Source: Deltaproteobacteria bacterium (GTDB lineage: Bacteria; Myxococcota_A; UBA9042; DTJE01). Taken from it: a stretch of 8,136 nt of DNA. The notes beneath the pieces were generated by a model. It had not been told where the DNA came from. It saw only the letters and a list, made by a program, of their open reading frames with translations, and did no database searches. Position numbers and translations under genes: made by a program. This document shows positions 1 through 6,533 of the stretch, piece after piece. The stretch is taken from assembly GCA_016784945.1 (NCBI GenBank), contig JADHTP010000135.1, positions 1 through 8,136 on the forward strand. The letters are read 5' to 3'. Position 1 is the stretch's first letter, and every line of letters starts with the position of its first letter.

Positions 1-1064
1 TGGGCGACCTCCAGGAGAAACATGTCCTCCTGCCATGGATCCATCTCCATGGCATGTCCCAGACCCAGCTGTTCCGGCGCGAGACCGCATCGAAGGGCCA
101 GGGCCTCGTTGATGAACTGGGATGCCAGGACCGTGTGGGCGGCTTCCAGGGGATCGGCGGTGGTCAGGTAGTTGTCCTCGCCGGTGTTGATCATGATCCC
201 CCCGGCTGCCGAAACGAGCCGGGAAAAGGCCTGGTCGGTGAGCGTTCTCTGCATGTTGATGTCCCTGAACAGTACGCCGTACAGGGCGTCATTGAGCATG
301 ACGTCCAGGCGTTCCAGGGCGCCGAGTGCCGACATTTCGGGCATGCACAGTCCGCTGGCGTAGTTGCACAGTCGGATGTAGCGGCCCACTTCCCCGGAGA
401 CCTCGTCCAGGGCCTCGCGCATGATCCGGAAGTTGTCCTGAGAGGCGTAGGTGCCGCCGAATCCGCCGGTGTGGGCACCCTCGGGGACGTAGTCCAGGAG
501 GCTCTGGGCCGTGTGACGGATGACGGCCACCACCTGGGCACCCGCCCTCACGGCGACCTGGGCCTGGACCGTGTCTTCCCGGATGTCGCCCGACGCCACG
601 ATGACGTACAGGAGAGGCCTCTTGCCCTCGCCCAGCCGTTTCAGGCCGTCGTTCCGCGTGTCGGCCACGTCCCTGATGCGGGCCCCCGCCTTTCGGGAAA
701 GCCGTCTCACCGACTCCCGGGCCTCGTCGTCACCCTTGGGACCTTCCGGGAATGTCTGCCGATCCCTGGCGATCCGCGCGGCGGTCTCGCTGGCGTTCTG
801 GCCACAGGCCGCCATGGCCCGGCCGAATGGCATTGCGATCCCGCGACCCAGCAGTCCGTGGCGTACAGCGGACTCCACCACCAGGTTGACCAGGGGTGTC
901 CCCTGCTCGTTTGCGCCTTCCACCCCCATCAGTCTCAGGGTCGCCCGTTCCATGGAGACCGTGGTTCGTTTCGAGGTGAATGCCAGCACGTCGTCAGCGA
1001 CGGCGCCGGCCGCCAGTCGGCAACGATCGATGGCCCCCTGGTCCAGGTCAAGCTTGGGTTTCAT
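1..1064 (-). CDS. kamD: Lysine 5,6-aminomutase alpha subunit, C-terminus beyond window edge
   Basis: This is the alpha subunit of the adenosylcobalamin- and PLP-dependent enzyme that moves the terminal amino group of D-lysine or L-beta-lysine in cytoplasmic lysine fermentation. The frame is open from ATG at 1064 to the left edge (354 complete codons). The family is usually a little over 500 residues, so roughly the last third is missing. The N-terminus (KLDLD, then KRTTVSMERA) matches the KamD type rather than ornithine aminomutase. Further in are a LLYVIVASG strand, SLLDYVP, GGFGGTYAS, CNYASGLCMPEM at residues 233-244, ALERLDVMLNDALYG, FRDINMQRT, NTGEDNYLTTAD at 293-304, and AHTVLASQFINE. 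All are strongly conserved in KamD. The start overlaps the kamB stop as ATGA, with a GAGG four bases before the ATG, which suggests translational coupling. KamE, which binds B12 and PLP, would be expected downstream, outside the window. Recognised from family memory, without alignment. Confidence 0.92.
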   Translation of the reverse strand, partial: MKPKLDLDQGAIDRCRLAAGAVADDVLAFTSKRTTVSMERATLRLMGVEGANEQGTPLVNLVVESAVRHGLLGRGIAMPFGRAMAACGQNASETAARIARDRQTFPEGPKGDDEARESVRRLSRKAGARIRDVADTRNDGLKRLGEGKRPLLYVIVASGDIREDTVQAQVAVRAGAQVVAVIRHTAQSLLDYVPEGAHTGGFGGTYASQDNFRIMREALDEVSGEVGRYIRLCNYASGLCMPEMSALGALERLDVMLNDALYGVLFRDINMQRTLTDQAFSRLVSAAGGIMINTGEDNYLTTADPLEAAHTVLASQFINEALALRCGLAPEQLGLGHAMEMDPWQEDMFLLEVA

Positions 1065-2086
1065 GGTACCTCATCGAACATGAATACCGGGGTGCTGCGT
1101 GCCAGAGAGGCCACGGCGGCCAGCAGTTCGTCACGGGGCAGGGAAGGGCCCGTGACACGGGTGGGATTGACCGTCAGGGCGAGAAGACGGACCTTGCGGA
1201 TCACCGTCAGTTCACCACCCGCCACCGCGAATCGGCGGAGCACGGGACCGGACGCGAACAGGCGGGTGGGATCCGTCGCCAGCAGATGGATCGGTCCCCG
1301 GAAACGGTCCAGCAGGGCCACGATCCACCGGTCCGTCACTGCGCCCGGAATGGCAGCGGTCACGGCCCCGTGGCCGGTTTCCACTTCTCGTGGATCGTCC
1401 TCGCGTTCATCCCCTTCCAAGGGCATGATCCGGCCGTCCTCGAAACGGATCAGGGGCACGCCCAGGTCCACGGCCTCCCTAAAGAGCGCCCGGGCCGATT
1501 CGTCACCGGTTTCAGGGACCCGCAAACGTTCCAGTATTTCCCTCGTGCGTTCCACCACCTCCGCCATGGTGTCGCCCACCACGGCGCCGGTGGACAGTAT
1601 GACGCCCTGGGACACGTCAGGATCGGCGGCGGCAAGACGCTGGTACGAGCCGTCCACCAGGACCCTGCACGCGCCCTGCCGAACCAGTCCGTCCACCACC
1701 AGGCGAAGGTCCGCCTTGTGGCGGATCCCGGCCAGCATCAGGTTCCCGGGTGCCTCGGTCCTGGCCAGGACCAGTTCCCCCAGGGGCGTCATGACACCCG
1801 TGCTTTGCAGGACCTGGAAACGGGCGGTGGAGGCCTTCAGGGCATCCTCGGTGGTGGCAGCCAGGGTGCCGGGCGCGACGTGGATGCCGGGCTTGGGCAC
1901 ACCCAGCCAGAAGTCGGTGTCCTCCCCGTCAATGCCGATGGAAAGGATGCCGATTGGATCGAGGGCGCCCGCGAGCCCCCCCATGACCTGGTTCAGCGTC
2001 GTGGTCTTGCCCGTGTTCTTGGAACAGCCCACGATGGCCACCGTGCGGATGCCTTCACCTTCGATTACGCTTGCGATGCGCTTCAT
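1061..2086 (-). CDS. kamB: P-loop protein, probable lysine 5,6-aminomutase reactivase subunit KamB
   Basis: This 341-residue protein has a Walker A loop, GCSKNTGKTT, at about residues 20-29, after a short hydrophobic strand (TVAIVG). Later come LGELVLAR and a VLVDGSYQR stretch that could hold a Walker B-like acidic strand. The GxxKNxGKT loop followed by a 'same-substrate family' layout, and the position directly before kamD, fit KamB, a protein of lysine fermentation clusters that is named as part of the system reactivating the mutase after its cobalamin is damaged. The frame is open back to 2236, but the extra 50 residues are low-complexity (many Ser, Pro, Arg). The ATG at 2086 places the P-loop where the family has it, so I chose it. 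No strong ribosome binding site precedes either start. The 155 bases between HU and this start show no clear terminator or promoter, so read-through from HU is possible. The partner KamC, often encoded between kamB and kamD, is absent here. Confidence 0.68.
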   Translation of the reverse strand: MKRIASVIEGEGIRTVAIVGCSKNTGKTTTLNQVMGGLAGALDPIGILSIGIDGEDTDFWLGVPKPGIHVAPGTLAATTEDALKASTARFQVLQSTGVMTPLGELVLARTEAPGNLMLAGIRHKADLRLVVDGLVRQGACRVLVDGSYQRLAAADPDVSQGVILSTGAVVGDTMAEVVERTREILERLRVPETGDESARALFREAVDLGVPLIRFEDGRIMPLEGDEREDDPREVETGHGAVTAAIPGAVTDRWIVALLDRFRGPIHLLATDPTRLFASGPVLRRFAVAGGELTVIRKVRLLALTVNPTRVTGPSLPRDELLAAVASLARSTPVFMFDEVP

Positions 2087-2241
2087 GGGGGCATCGTACT
2101 GTAGCAGGGCGGCTATCGTCCATAGTCTGCCGCCTGTCGCGGACGCAGAAACAGACATGGATGTTGGAAGGGACAGGGGCATGGAAGACAGGCTCCTGCG
2201 TAGCCCACGACTTGCGATCGGAGTCGGTCGTTCCATTGTGA

Positions 2242-2517
2242 CTAGAGGATGCTCTTGAGCTTGGGTGCCGGCTTGAAGCCCACGGTCTTGGAGGCCTTGA
2301 TGGTGATCGGGGCGCCCGTGCGGGGGTTGCGGCCCTTTCTCGGCTTGCGGCTGCGGACGGTGAAGGTCCCGAAGCCGGGGAACGAGAACCTCTTGTCCTT
2401 CTTGATCGCGCCGCGGACCGCATCGAATACGGCGTCGAGGATCACCTCGGTTTCCTTTTTGGTCAGGTCCACGCCCTTGGCATTGCGGACGGACTCCATG
2501 AGATCAGCCTTGGTCAT
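2242..2517 (-). CDS. HU-family DNA-binding protein
   Basis: This 91-residue nucleoid protein of the HU/IHF family bends and compacts DNA as a dimer. It opens with MTKADLMESV, followed by the two N-terminal helices (KKETEVILDAVFDAVRGAI). The beta-arm region carries FPGFGTFTVR, then RKGRNPRTG with the conserved arm-tip RNP and TG residues, and the end AP.L. The length is standard for HU (about 90). The frame is open 13 codons further upstream, but the ATG at 2517 gives the canonical HU N-terminus and follows a GGGGGA purine run at a suitable distance. Whether it is HU alpha/beta-like or IHF-like cannot be settled by eye. The gene lies upstream of kamB on the same strand, with no obvious terminator between them. 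HU is a housekeeping gene, so I do not infer any role in lysine metabolism. Confidence 0.95.
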   Translation of the reverse strand: MTKADLMESVRNAKGVDLTKKETEVILDAVFDAVRGAIKKDKRFSFPGFGTFTVRSRKPRKGRNPRTGAPITIKASKTVGFKPAPKLKSIL

Positions 2518-2627
2518 GACGGTTCCCCCAGGACAAAGAGAAAAAATCCACGGCACCAGCCGTCTTCCTGATCAGACCGGAGGGACCCAGGGAGGTCCGA
2601 TGATGGTTTGACCAGGGATTAAAGGGG

Positions 2628-2656
2628 GTTTTGCCAAAGGCCCCGGGGGTTGTCAA
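2628..2656 (-). promoter_or_regulatory. Weak candidate sigma-70 promoter for the HU gene
   Basis: On the minus strand a perfect TTGACA (2656-2651) is followed, after 17 bases, by CAAAAC, which is a poor -10 box. A better TTTAAT lies too far away (27 bases) to pair with it. The site is about 110 bases upstream of the HU start, in the 230-base gap between HU and the YdcH-like gene. The rest of that gap shows G/C runs and no gene. Confidence 0.25.
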
Positions 2657-2747
2657 GTCTTTTCTTTACCGGCCAGGGGGCCGACGGACGTCCAGTTGCA
2701 GTGGTTCCCCTGCCTCGAACGGATGGTCGTGGGGTGAATTCCGGACG

Positions 2748-2969
2748 TCAGATTTCGACACCCAGTTTCGAGGCCATGGTGAGGATTTCGTCCTTCTTGC
2801 GGAGCTTGAGCTTCTTCAGACCGGCCACCTCCATCTGGTCCTGTGCGGTGAGGTACGGGCGGGAGGTCAGGTCCGTGATCTTCGCGTCCAGGTCGCGGTG
2901 TTCCTTGCGCAGTTCGTCGAGGCGGGCCTGCGGGGTGGGCTCGCTGGTCGTGGGTGTTTCATCCGGCAT
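2748..2969 (-). CDS. YdcH/DUF465 family small protein
   Basis: This 73-residue protein has the YdcH (DUF465) pattern: an N-terminal acidic and Thr/Pro tail, then a charged helical segment (ARLDELRKEHRDLDAKI), a short turn with RPYLTAQDQMEVAGL, and a second helix KKLKLRKKDEI. The 'RPYLT...E...LKK.KL..KD.I' core is the family signature and implies a helical hairpin, probably an oligomeric coiled coil. The function of the family is not established. ATG at 2969 is preferred because GAGAGG lies five bases before it; the GTG at 2975 would overlap that ribosome binding site. A strong promoter lies just upstream, and the gene is divergent from the kinase. It is probably transcribed alone or continues into HU, since I see no clear terminator after it. 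Confidence 0.85.
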   Translation of the reverse strand: MPDETPTTSEPTPQARLDELRKEHRDLDAKITDLTSRPYLTAQDQMEVAGLKKLKLRKKDEILTMASKLGVEI

Positions 2970-2998
2970 GATCACCTCTCGGTTGAGGACACCCGATG

Positions 2999-3027
2999 AT
3001 TCTAGGTTCCCCTCCCCGGTGGGTCAA
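2999..3027 (-). promoter_or_regulatory. Sigma-70 type promoter of the YdcH-like gene
   Basis: On the minus strand TTGACC (3027-3022) and TAGAAT (3004-2999) are separated by exactly 17 bases. Each hexamer matches the consensus at five of six positions. Transcription would begin near 2992 and give a short leader of about 20 bases before the ATG at 2969. It is the best promoter match in the window. Confidence 0.72.
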
Positions 3028-3075
3028 ATCCGGCGCCTCCCTCCCCGCCCCCATCTACCGGGTTTCGTGCAAGGC

Positions 3076-3084
3076 TGGTATCCT
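3076..3084 (+). promoter_or_regulatory. Possible extended -10 promoter of the kinase gene
   Basis: TGGTATCCT resembles an extended -10 element (TGnTATAAT, with TATCCT matching four of six bases). It lies about 35 bases upstream of the ATG at 3119, so transcription would begin close to 3090. No convincing -35 box was seen. The position is plausible, but the match is modest. Confidence 0.28.
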
Positions 3085-3118
3085 CGCCTCTGGGGAACGG
3101 CAACCGTCGAGGCCTTGG

Positions 3119-4891
3119 ATGGCTGAGATATACCTGGACAGATACGAAGCCCTGGATGAAGTGGGCCAGGGTGGTATGGCCGTGGTGTATCGTGGCACGG
3201 ACCGGGTCCTGCACCGCCCCGTGGCCATCAAGGTCCTGCACCCTCACCTATCCCAGAAAATGGAAGCCAGGGCCCGTTTCGCCAGGGAGGCCCGTGTCAT
3301 TGCCAAGCTCAGGCATCCCAACGTGGTGGAGGTGTTCGACTATTCCGGCGAGGACCACGAAAGGTCCTTCATTATCCAGGAATTCGTGTCCGGCGAGACC
3401 CTGGCGGATTTCACCCATGGGCGCGATCCGCTCCTTCCCGAGATCGGGGCGCTTCTGGTGATAGCCGTCGGCAAGGCATTGCAGCATGCCCATGAACAGG
3501 GTGTCATCCACCGGGACATCAAGCCCGAAAACATCATGGTGCGGAAGGATGGCGTCCTGAAGCTCATGGATTTCGGGATCGCCCACGTCACGGACATGGA
3601 GCACCTGACCATGACGGGCGCCATCATCGGGTCTCCGGCCCACATGTCGCCCGAGCAGGTGGACGGAAAGGCCCTCGACGCCCGCACCGACATCTTTTCC
3701 CTGGGCACGCTCTTCTTCATGGCTACAGCGGGCCGGCTGCCCTTCATGGCCGACACGGCCTCCGGCCTGCTGAAAGCCATTGCCGATGCCAGGGTTCCCG
3801 ACATCCGGACGCTCGTTCGCGGTTTTCCCGACGATCTGCACCTGGTTCTTTTGAAAATGATGGCCCGCGTGCCTTCCCAGCGATACCAGTCCACTGAGGG
3901 GGTGGTGGGGGACCTCGAGGAACTCACCGGGGCCCTGGGCCTGGACACCGACGACAAACAGCTGTCGAACTACTTCAAGGATCCGGAGGGCTACAGCGAC
4001 CGGGTCCGGGTGTGCGTGGCCGAGTGCCGGTTGTCGCGTGCCCGCGGATTCATCCGGGAAGGCGCCTATGCCATGGCCATCCGCGAGCTGGACGTTACGC
4101 TGGCCAATGATCCCGACAATGAGGAGGCCGGCAAGGCCCTGGAAAAGGCCCGGAGCGCCGCCCGGCGGAAGGCGCTGTCGAGAACTTCGGTGCTGGCGGC
4201 CGTGATGGTGGGGGCCGTGCTGGGCCTTGGCCTGGCCGCCTATCGGTTCCTTCCTCCCCTGTGGACCCGGTTCGCCGAGCCCGTGGAAGAAGTCCAACCA
4301 CCGGCCATCACACGGCTGGCCCCCCCGTCACTGGAGGTGATGGTCCGTCCCAGGCGGCAGGCCGAGGAAGTGGCGGCGGCCCCGGTGAAGGCGCGACCCG
4401 TTCGCGTGGCCCGGCCCGGCAAGGCGGACGGGGTGGTGGTTCCGAAGAAAACGGACCTGATTCCCGTGGTTATACAGGCCAACCCCCCGGCCGTCCGGAT
4501 CGAGGTGGACAATGTGTTCAAGGGGTATGGGACCACGGGTCGGATCCTGTTGCCCAAGGGTCGCCGCAAGGTTCGTCTGTCCCATCCCCAGTGTGACATC
4601 TGTCGCACAGTGGAATACGCCGTCAATCTGGACCCTTCCAATCCCCTGAAGGCCCCCTTGAGGTACTCCATCGGATACAAGGACGCCGTCTTGAAGGTCC
4701 ATGGCCCGCCCGGGGCCCGGGTTCTGGTCAACGGGGTGCCCCGGGGACGGACCAACCGGGCACTGAAAATTCCCATGAGGCAGTCCTCCAGCAAGCAGGT
4801 CCAGGTGACCGTGAGGGAAAAGGGCAGCCCCCCGCTCACGGCCCAGGCCTCCCTGTCCCCCGCCGGGACCACGGTGGTGACCGTTCCCTGA
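3119..4891 (+). CDS. Membrane-anchored Hanks-type Ser/Thr protein kinase with extracytoplasmic PEGA-like tail
   Basis: This 590-residue kinase should phosphorylate Ser/Thr of unknown targets in the cytoplasm. The kinase domain covers about residues 8-275: glycine loop GQGGMAVVYRG (16-26), lysine in VAIK (K38), helix-C Glu57, catalytic HRDIKPEN (131-138, D133), DFG (151-153), SPAHMSPEQ (172-180) and D191 before SLG. All key residues are present, so it looks active. Residues 308-345 resemble one TPR-type helix pair. A single membrane helix lies at about 356-375. The tail after it (376-590) should be extracytoplasmic: a Pro/Arg/Val-rich linker, then two beta-rich stretches, 448-495 and 522-575, with PPAVRIEVDNVFKG and PPGARVLVNGVPRG, typical of PEGA-like repeats. 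A CDIC pair sits at 492-495. ATG at 3119 is chosen over 2996 because GAGG lies six bases before it, it fits the kinase N-terminus, and the longer form would overlap the divergent promoter. The AAA+ gene converges on it. Confidence 0.93.
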   Translation: MAEIYLDRYEALDEVGQGGMAVVYRGTDRVLHRPVAIKVLHPHLSQKMEARARFAREARVIAKLRHPNVVEVFDYSGEDHERSFIIQEFVSGETLADFTHGRDPLLPEIGALLVIAVGKALQHAHEQGVIHRDIKPENIMVRKDGVLKLMDFGIAHVTDMEHLTMTGAIIGSPAHMSPEQVDGKALDARTDIFSLGTLFFMATAGRLPFMADTASGLLKAIADARVPDIRTLVRGFPDDLHLVLLKMMARVPSQRYQSTEGVVGDLEELTGALGLDTDDKQLSNYFKDPEGYSDRVRVCVAECRLSRARGFIREGAYAMAIRELDVTLANDPDNEEAGKALEKARSAARRKALSRTSVLAAVMVGAVLGLGLAAYRFLPPLWTRFAEPVEEVQPPAITRLAPPSLEVMVRPRRQAEEVAAAPVKARPVRVARPGKADGVVVPKKTDLIPVVIQANPPAVRIEVDNVFKGYGTTGRILLPKGRRKVRLSHPQCDICRTVEYAVNLDPSNPLKAPLRYSIGYKDAVLKVHGPPGARVLVNGVPRGRTNRALKIPMRQSSSKQVQVTVREKGSPPLTAQASLSPAGTTVVTVP

Positions 4892-4894
4892 CCC

Positions 4895-4917
4895 CGGTCC
4901 CCCCGAATCACGGACCG
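4895..4917. terminator. Inverted repeat between convergent genes, possible bidirectional terminator
   Basis: CGGTCC (4895-4900) and GGACCG (4912-4917) form a six-base stem around an 11-base loop. The repeat starts just after the kinase stop and covers the stop of the convergent AAA+ gene. There is no T-run on either side, so an intrinsic terminator of classic type is not shown. Confidence 0.3.
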
Positions 4918-6086
4918 TCGCCGGCGGCCTGTGGCCACCGTGGCGGGTCGATCAGTCCCTTCTTCAGGCGATAGTAGAAAGTGGACCGGGGGAGCCCGCT
5001 CAGTGCGATCTGGTGTCGACGTGGGGCACGGATCGGAAGGCGCGCGGGGTCCATACGGCTCGTCTCCTCCGCCGCCGGGTGGGGAGCTGTGGACAGGGAT
5101 TCCTCCACGGCTTCCCCTGTCAGGGTTCCCTGCATCGTGAGCAGGGCCGCGCGATGGATCACGTTTCTCAACTCCCTCACGTTGCCCGGCCAGTCGTGGT
5201 TCTCGAGGACGGTGAGGGCATCGGGGTGGATTTCGGGCTGGCCCGGGAGGTCCCGGCAGAACCGGTCGGTCACCACGGGGATGTCTTCCTTCCTCTGCCT
5301 CAATGGCGGCAGGTCCAATACCAGGCAGGCCAGGCGTTGAAGGAGGTCCAACCTGAATCGTCCCTGGTCCACCGCCGGTCCCGGATCGTGGTTGGTGGCG
5401 GCCACGATGCGGGCCTTCACCCTCACCGGCCTGGTGGATCCAACCCGTCGGAACGTACCCGATTCCAGGGCACGCAGGAGCTTGGCCTGAACCCCGGGGC
5501 TGGCGTCCCCGATCTCGTCAAGGAACAGCGTGCCTTCGCCCGCGGCCTCGAAGGCTCCGGGGCGGGAGTCCGACGCCCCGGTGAAGGCACCCCGGGTCCA
5601 CCCGAACAGTTCGGCCTCTGCCAGCTCGGCCGGGATGGCCGCCACGTTCACCGCCAGAAACGGGTTCCCGGGCCCGGCCCTGAGGAGATGGAATGCCTGG
5701 GCCACCAGTTCCTTGCCGGTGCCCGACTCGCCCAGCAACAGCACCGGATCCTGTCCCGGGGCGTACAGGGCAACCCGGTGGAATACCCGGGCCATGGCCT
5801 CCGATGCGGCCTCCATGACCCCCGCCAGGCCGAGCACCGCCGCCCCGTTCCGGGTCAGTGCCATCTCGTGGCAACTGGTTGGTCGTCCCCCCATCAGGGC
5901 GGCACGTCCGGGTGCGAGGGTCCTGGAAGCGGGGTCGGGCCCGACCCCGCCGGTCAGTATCACCCCGTCGGACAGGGATCGGGCGCTTACCCCCCCGGCC
6001 CAGGGAACGTCCGACGGCCTTTCGTCGACCCGGTGTACCCGGGCCCGGCGGTCTTGTGTGGTGATCAGCGCATGTGCGTGGCCCAT
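4908..6086 (-). CDS. Sigma-54-dependent transcriptional activator (AAA+ enhancer-binding protein)
   Basis: This 392-residue ATPase should remodel RNA polymerase holding sigma-54. The AAA+ core covers about residues 85-325: Walker A GESGTGKE (119-126), ELFGWTRGAFTGA with the sigma-54-contacting GAFTGA loop at 166-171, Walker B LFLDEIGD (187-194), RIVAATN (226-232), the arginine-finger stretch GRFRLDLLQRL (242-252), and WPGNVRELRN near the end. The intact GAFTGA means it is likely a true activator. Residues 1-85 show no receiver, PAS, GAF or clear FHA domain; LAPGRAALMGG is at most FHA-like. The C-terminus has a short helix-turn-helix-like stretch (IALSGLPRSTFYYRLKKG) rather than a full Fis-type domain. 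The frame stays open to 6851 across the opposite-strand tatA and tatC, but AAGGAGG five bases before the ATG at 6086 fixes the start. It converges on the kinase, which could regulate it, and is divergent from the Tat operon. Targets unknown. Confidence 0.9.
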   Translation of the reverse strand: MGHAHALITTQDRRARVHRVDERPSDVPWAGGVSARSLSDGVILTGGVGPDPASRTLAPGRAALMGGRPTSCHEMALTRNGAAVLGLAGVMEAASEAMARVFHRVALYAPGQDPVLLLGESGTGKELVAQAFHLLRAGPGNPFLAVNVAAIPAELAEAELFGWTRGAFTGASDSRPGAFEAAGEGTLFLDEIGDASPGVQAKLLRALESGTFRRVGSTRPVRVKARIVAATNHDPGPAVDQGRFRLDLLQRLACLVLDLPPLRQRKEDIPVVTDRFCRDLPGQPEIHPDALTVLENHDWPGNVRELRNVIHRAALLTMQGTLTGEAVEESLSTAPHPAAEETSRMDPARLPIRAPRRHQIALSGLPRSTFYYRLKKGLIDPPRWPQAAGDGP

Positions 6087-6091
6087 GTCGT

Positions 6092-6098
6092 CCTCCTT
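6092..6098 (-). promoter_or_regulatory. Strong ribosome binding site that fixes the AAA+ gene start
   Basis: AAGGAGG reads 6098 to 6092 on the minus strand, five bases before the ATG at 6086. It is the best ribosome binding site in the window and decides the start against the much longer open frame reaching 6851. Confidence 0.85.
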
Positions 6099-6149
6099 GC
6101 AGAGACCTATCGGTGGTGCGGCGGCGACCGTTTCACGGGAGGACCTGCT

Positions 6150-6178
6150 TTGACACCGGATCGCCCTTTTGTTAACGT
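6150..6178 (+). promoter_or_regulatory. Candidate sigma-70 promoter of the tat operon
   Basis: A perfect TTGACA (6150-6155) is followed after 17 bases by TAACGT (6173-6178), a -10 box matching at three of six positions. Transcription would begin near 6185 and leave a leader of about 30 bases before tatA. No sigma-54 -24/-12 pair was seen here, so the divergent AAA+ protein probably does not activate this promoter through sigma-54. Confidence 0.5.
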
Positions 6179-6181
6179 GAT

Positions 6182-6203
6182 TTCGGTACATTGCGAAACC
6201 GAA
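6182..6203. repeat. Small inverted repeat in the tatA leader
   Basis: TTCGGT (6182-6187) and ACCGAA (6198-6203) form a six-base inverted repeat. An alternative shorter pairing is TTTCG with CGAAA inside the same stretch. It sits between the predicted transcription start and the tatA ATG, where a hairpin or an operator could affect expression. Chance occurrence is quite possible at this length. Confidence 0.35.
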
Positions 6204-6213
6204 TGGTGCAAAA

Positions 6214-6504
6214 ATGTTCGGACTCGGCTGGACCGAGATACTGGTCATCCTGGGTGTTGCACTGCTGGTGCTGGGGCCGTCCAAACTGCCCCAGATCGCC
6301 AAGGGACTGGGCCGGGGAATCCGGGATTTCCGGCGGGCCGTGAACAGTCTCGAGGACGATCCTCCGCCTCCCAGGCGGGCCTCCAGCCAGACCGAGGTGC
6401 CCGATCCGATCCGGCCGCCGCCAGAGCCCGCCTCGTTACAGGCCTCGACCGAACCGGACCCCGAGCCGCCGAAAACGGTGGAGAAACCCGACGAAGACAG
6501 TTGA
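6214..6504 (+). CDS. tatA: Sec-independent (twin-arginine) translocase pore/partner protein, TatA/TatB family
   Basis: This 96-residue single-span membrane protein belongs to the twin-arginine export system, which moves folded proteins across the inner membrane. A short periplasmic N-terminus (MFGLGWTE) leads to one membrane helix (about residues 8-20), a LGPSKLP hinge, and an amphipathic helix (IAKGLGRGIRDFRRAVNSL). The rest, about residues 48-96, is a Pro- and acid-rich tail, probably unstructured. The KLP plus KGLGRGIRDFR pattern is TatA-like. Glu at position 8 and the LGP hinge instead of FG are typical of TatB, so one protein may serve both roles, as in minimal TatAC systems. No TatB-like second copy is present. 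There is no obvious Shine-Dalgarno sequence; the start is set by the conserved N-terminus. tatC follows 29 bases downstream on the same strand, so the two are almost certainly cotranscribed. Confidence 0.9.
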   Translation: MFGLGWTEILVILGVALLVLGPSKLPQIAKGLGRGIRDFRRAVNSLEDDPPPPRRASSQTEVPDPIRPPPEPASLQASTEPDPEPPKTVEKPDEDS

Positions 6505-6533
6505 CCGACCCTCCCGAAGCGAGTGGCTAGCCC

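Noticed and set aside
980..2104. A 374-codon plus-strand frame opposite kamB
   Set aside because: Composition rich in His, Gln, Gly and Arg, no domain, entirely opposite a gene with a Walker A loop. It is a shadow of GC bias.
2087..2241. Search for a terminator or promoter between HU and kamB
   Set aside because: No stem with a T-run and no paired -35/-10 hexamers were seen, so none is reported.
54..2258. A 734-codon open frame on the plus strand spanning kamD, kamB and the end of HU
   Set aside because: Its translation has repetitive Ser/Arg/Gly/Pro content and no recognisable motif, while the minus strand encodes three clear families over the same bases. Strong third-position G/C bias removes stop codons from the opposite strand.
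2670..2690. GC-rich hairpin CGGCC/GGCCG beside a T-rich stretch between HU and the YdcH-like gene
   Set aside because: In the direction of transcription (minus) it is followed by A-rich, not T-rich, sequence, so it does not look like an intrinsic terminator.
5013..6530. A 505-codon plus-strand frame across the AAA+ gene and tatA
   Set aside because: Low-complexity translation opposite a gene with all AAA+ motifs, and in a different frame from tatA.
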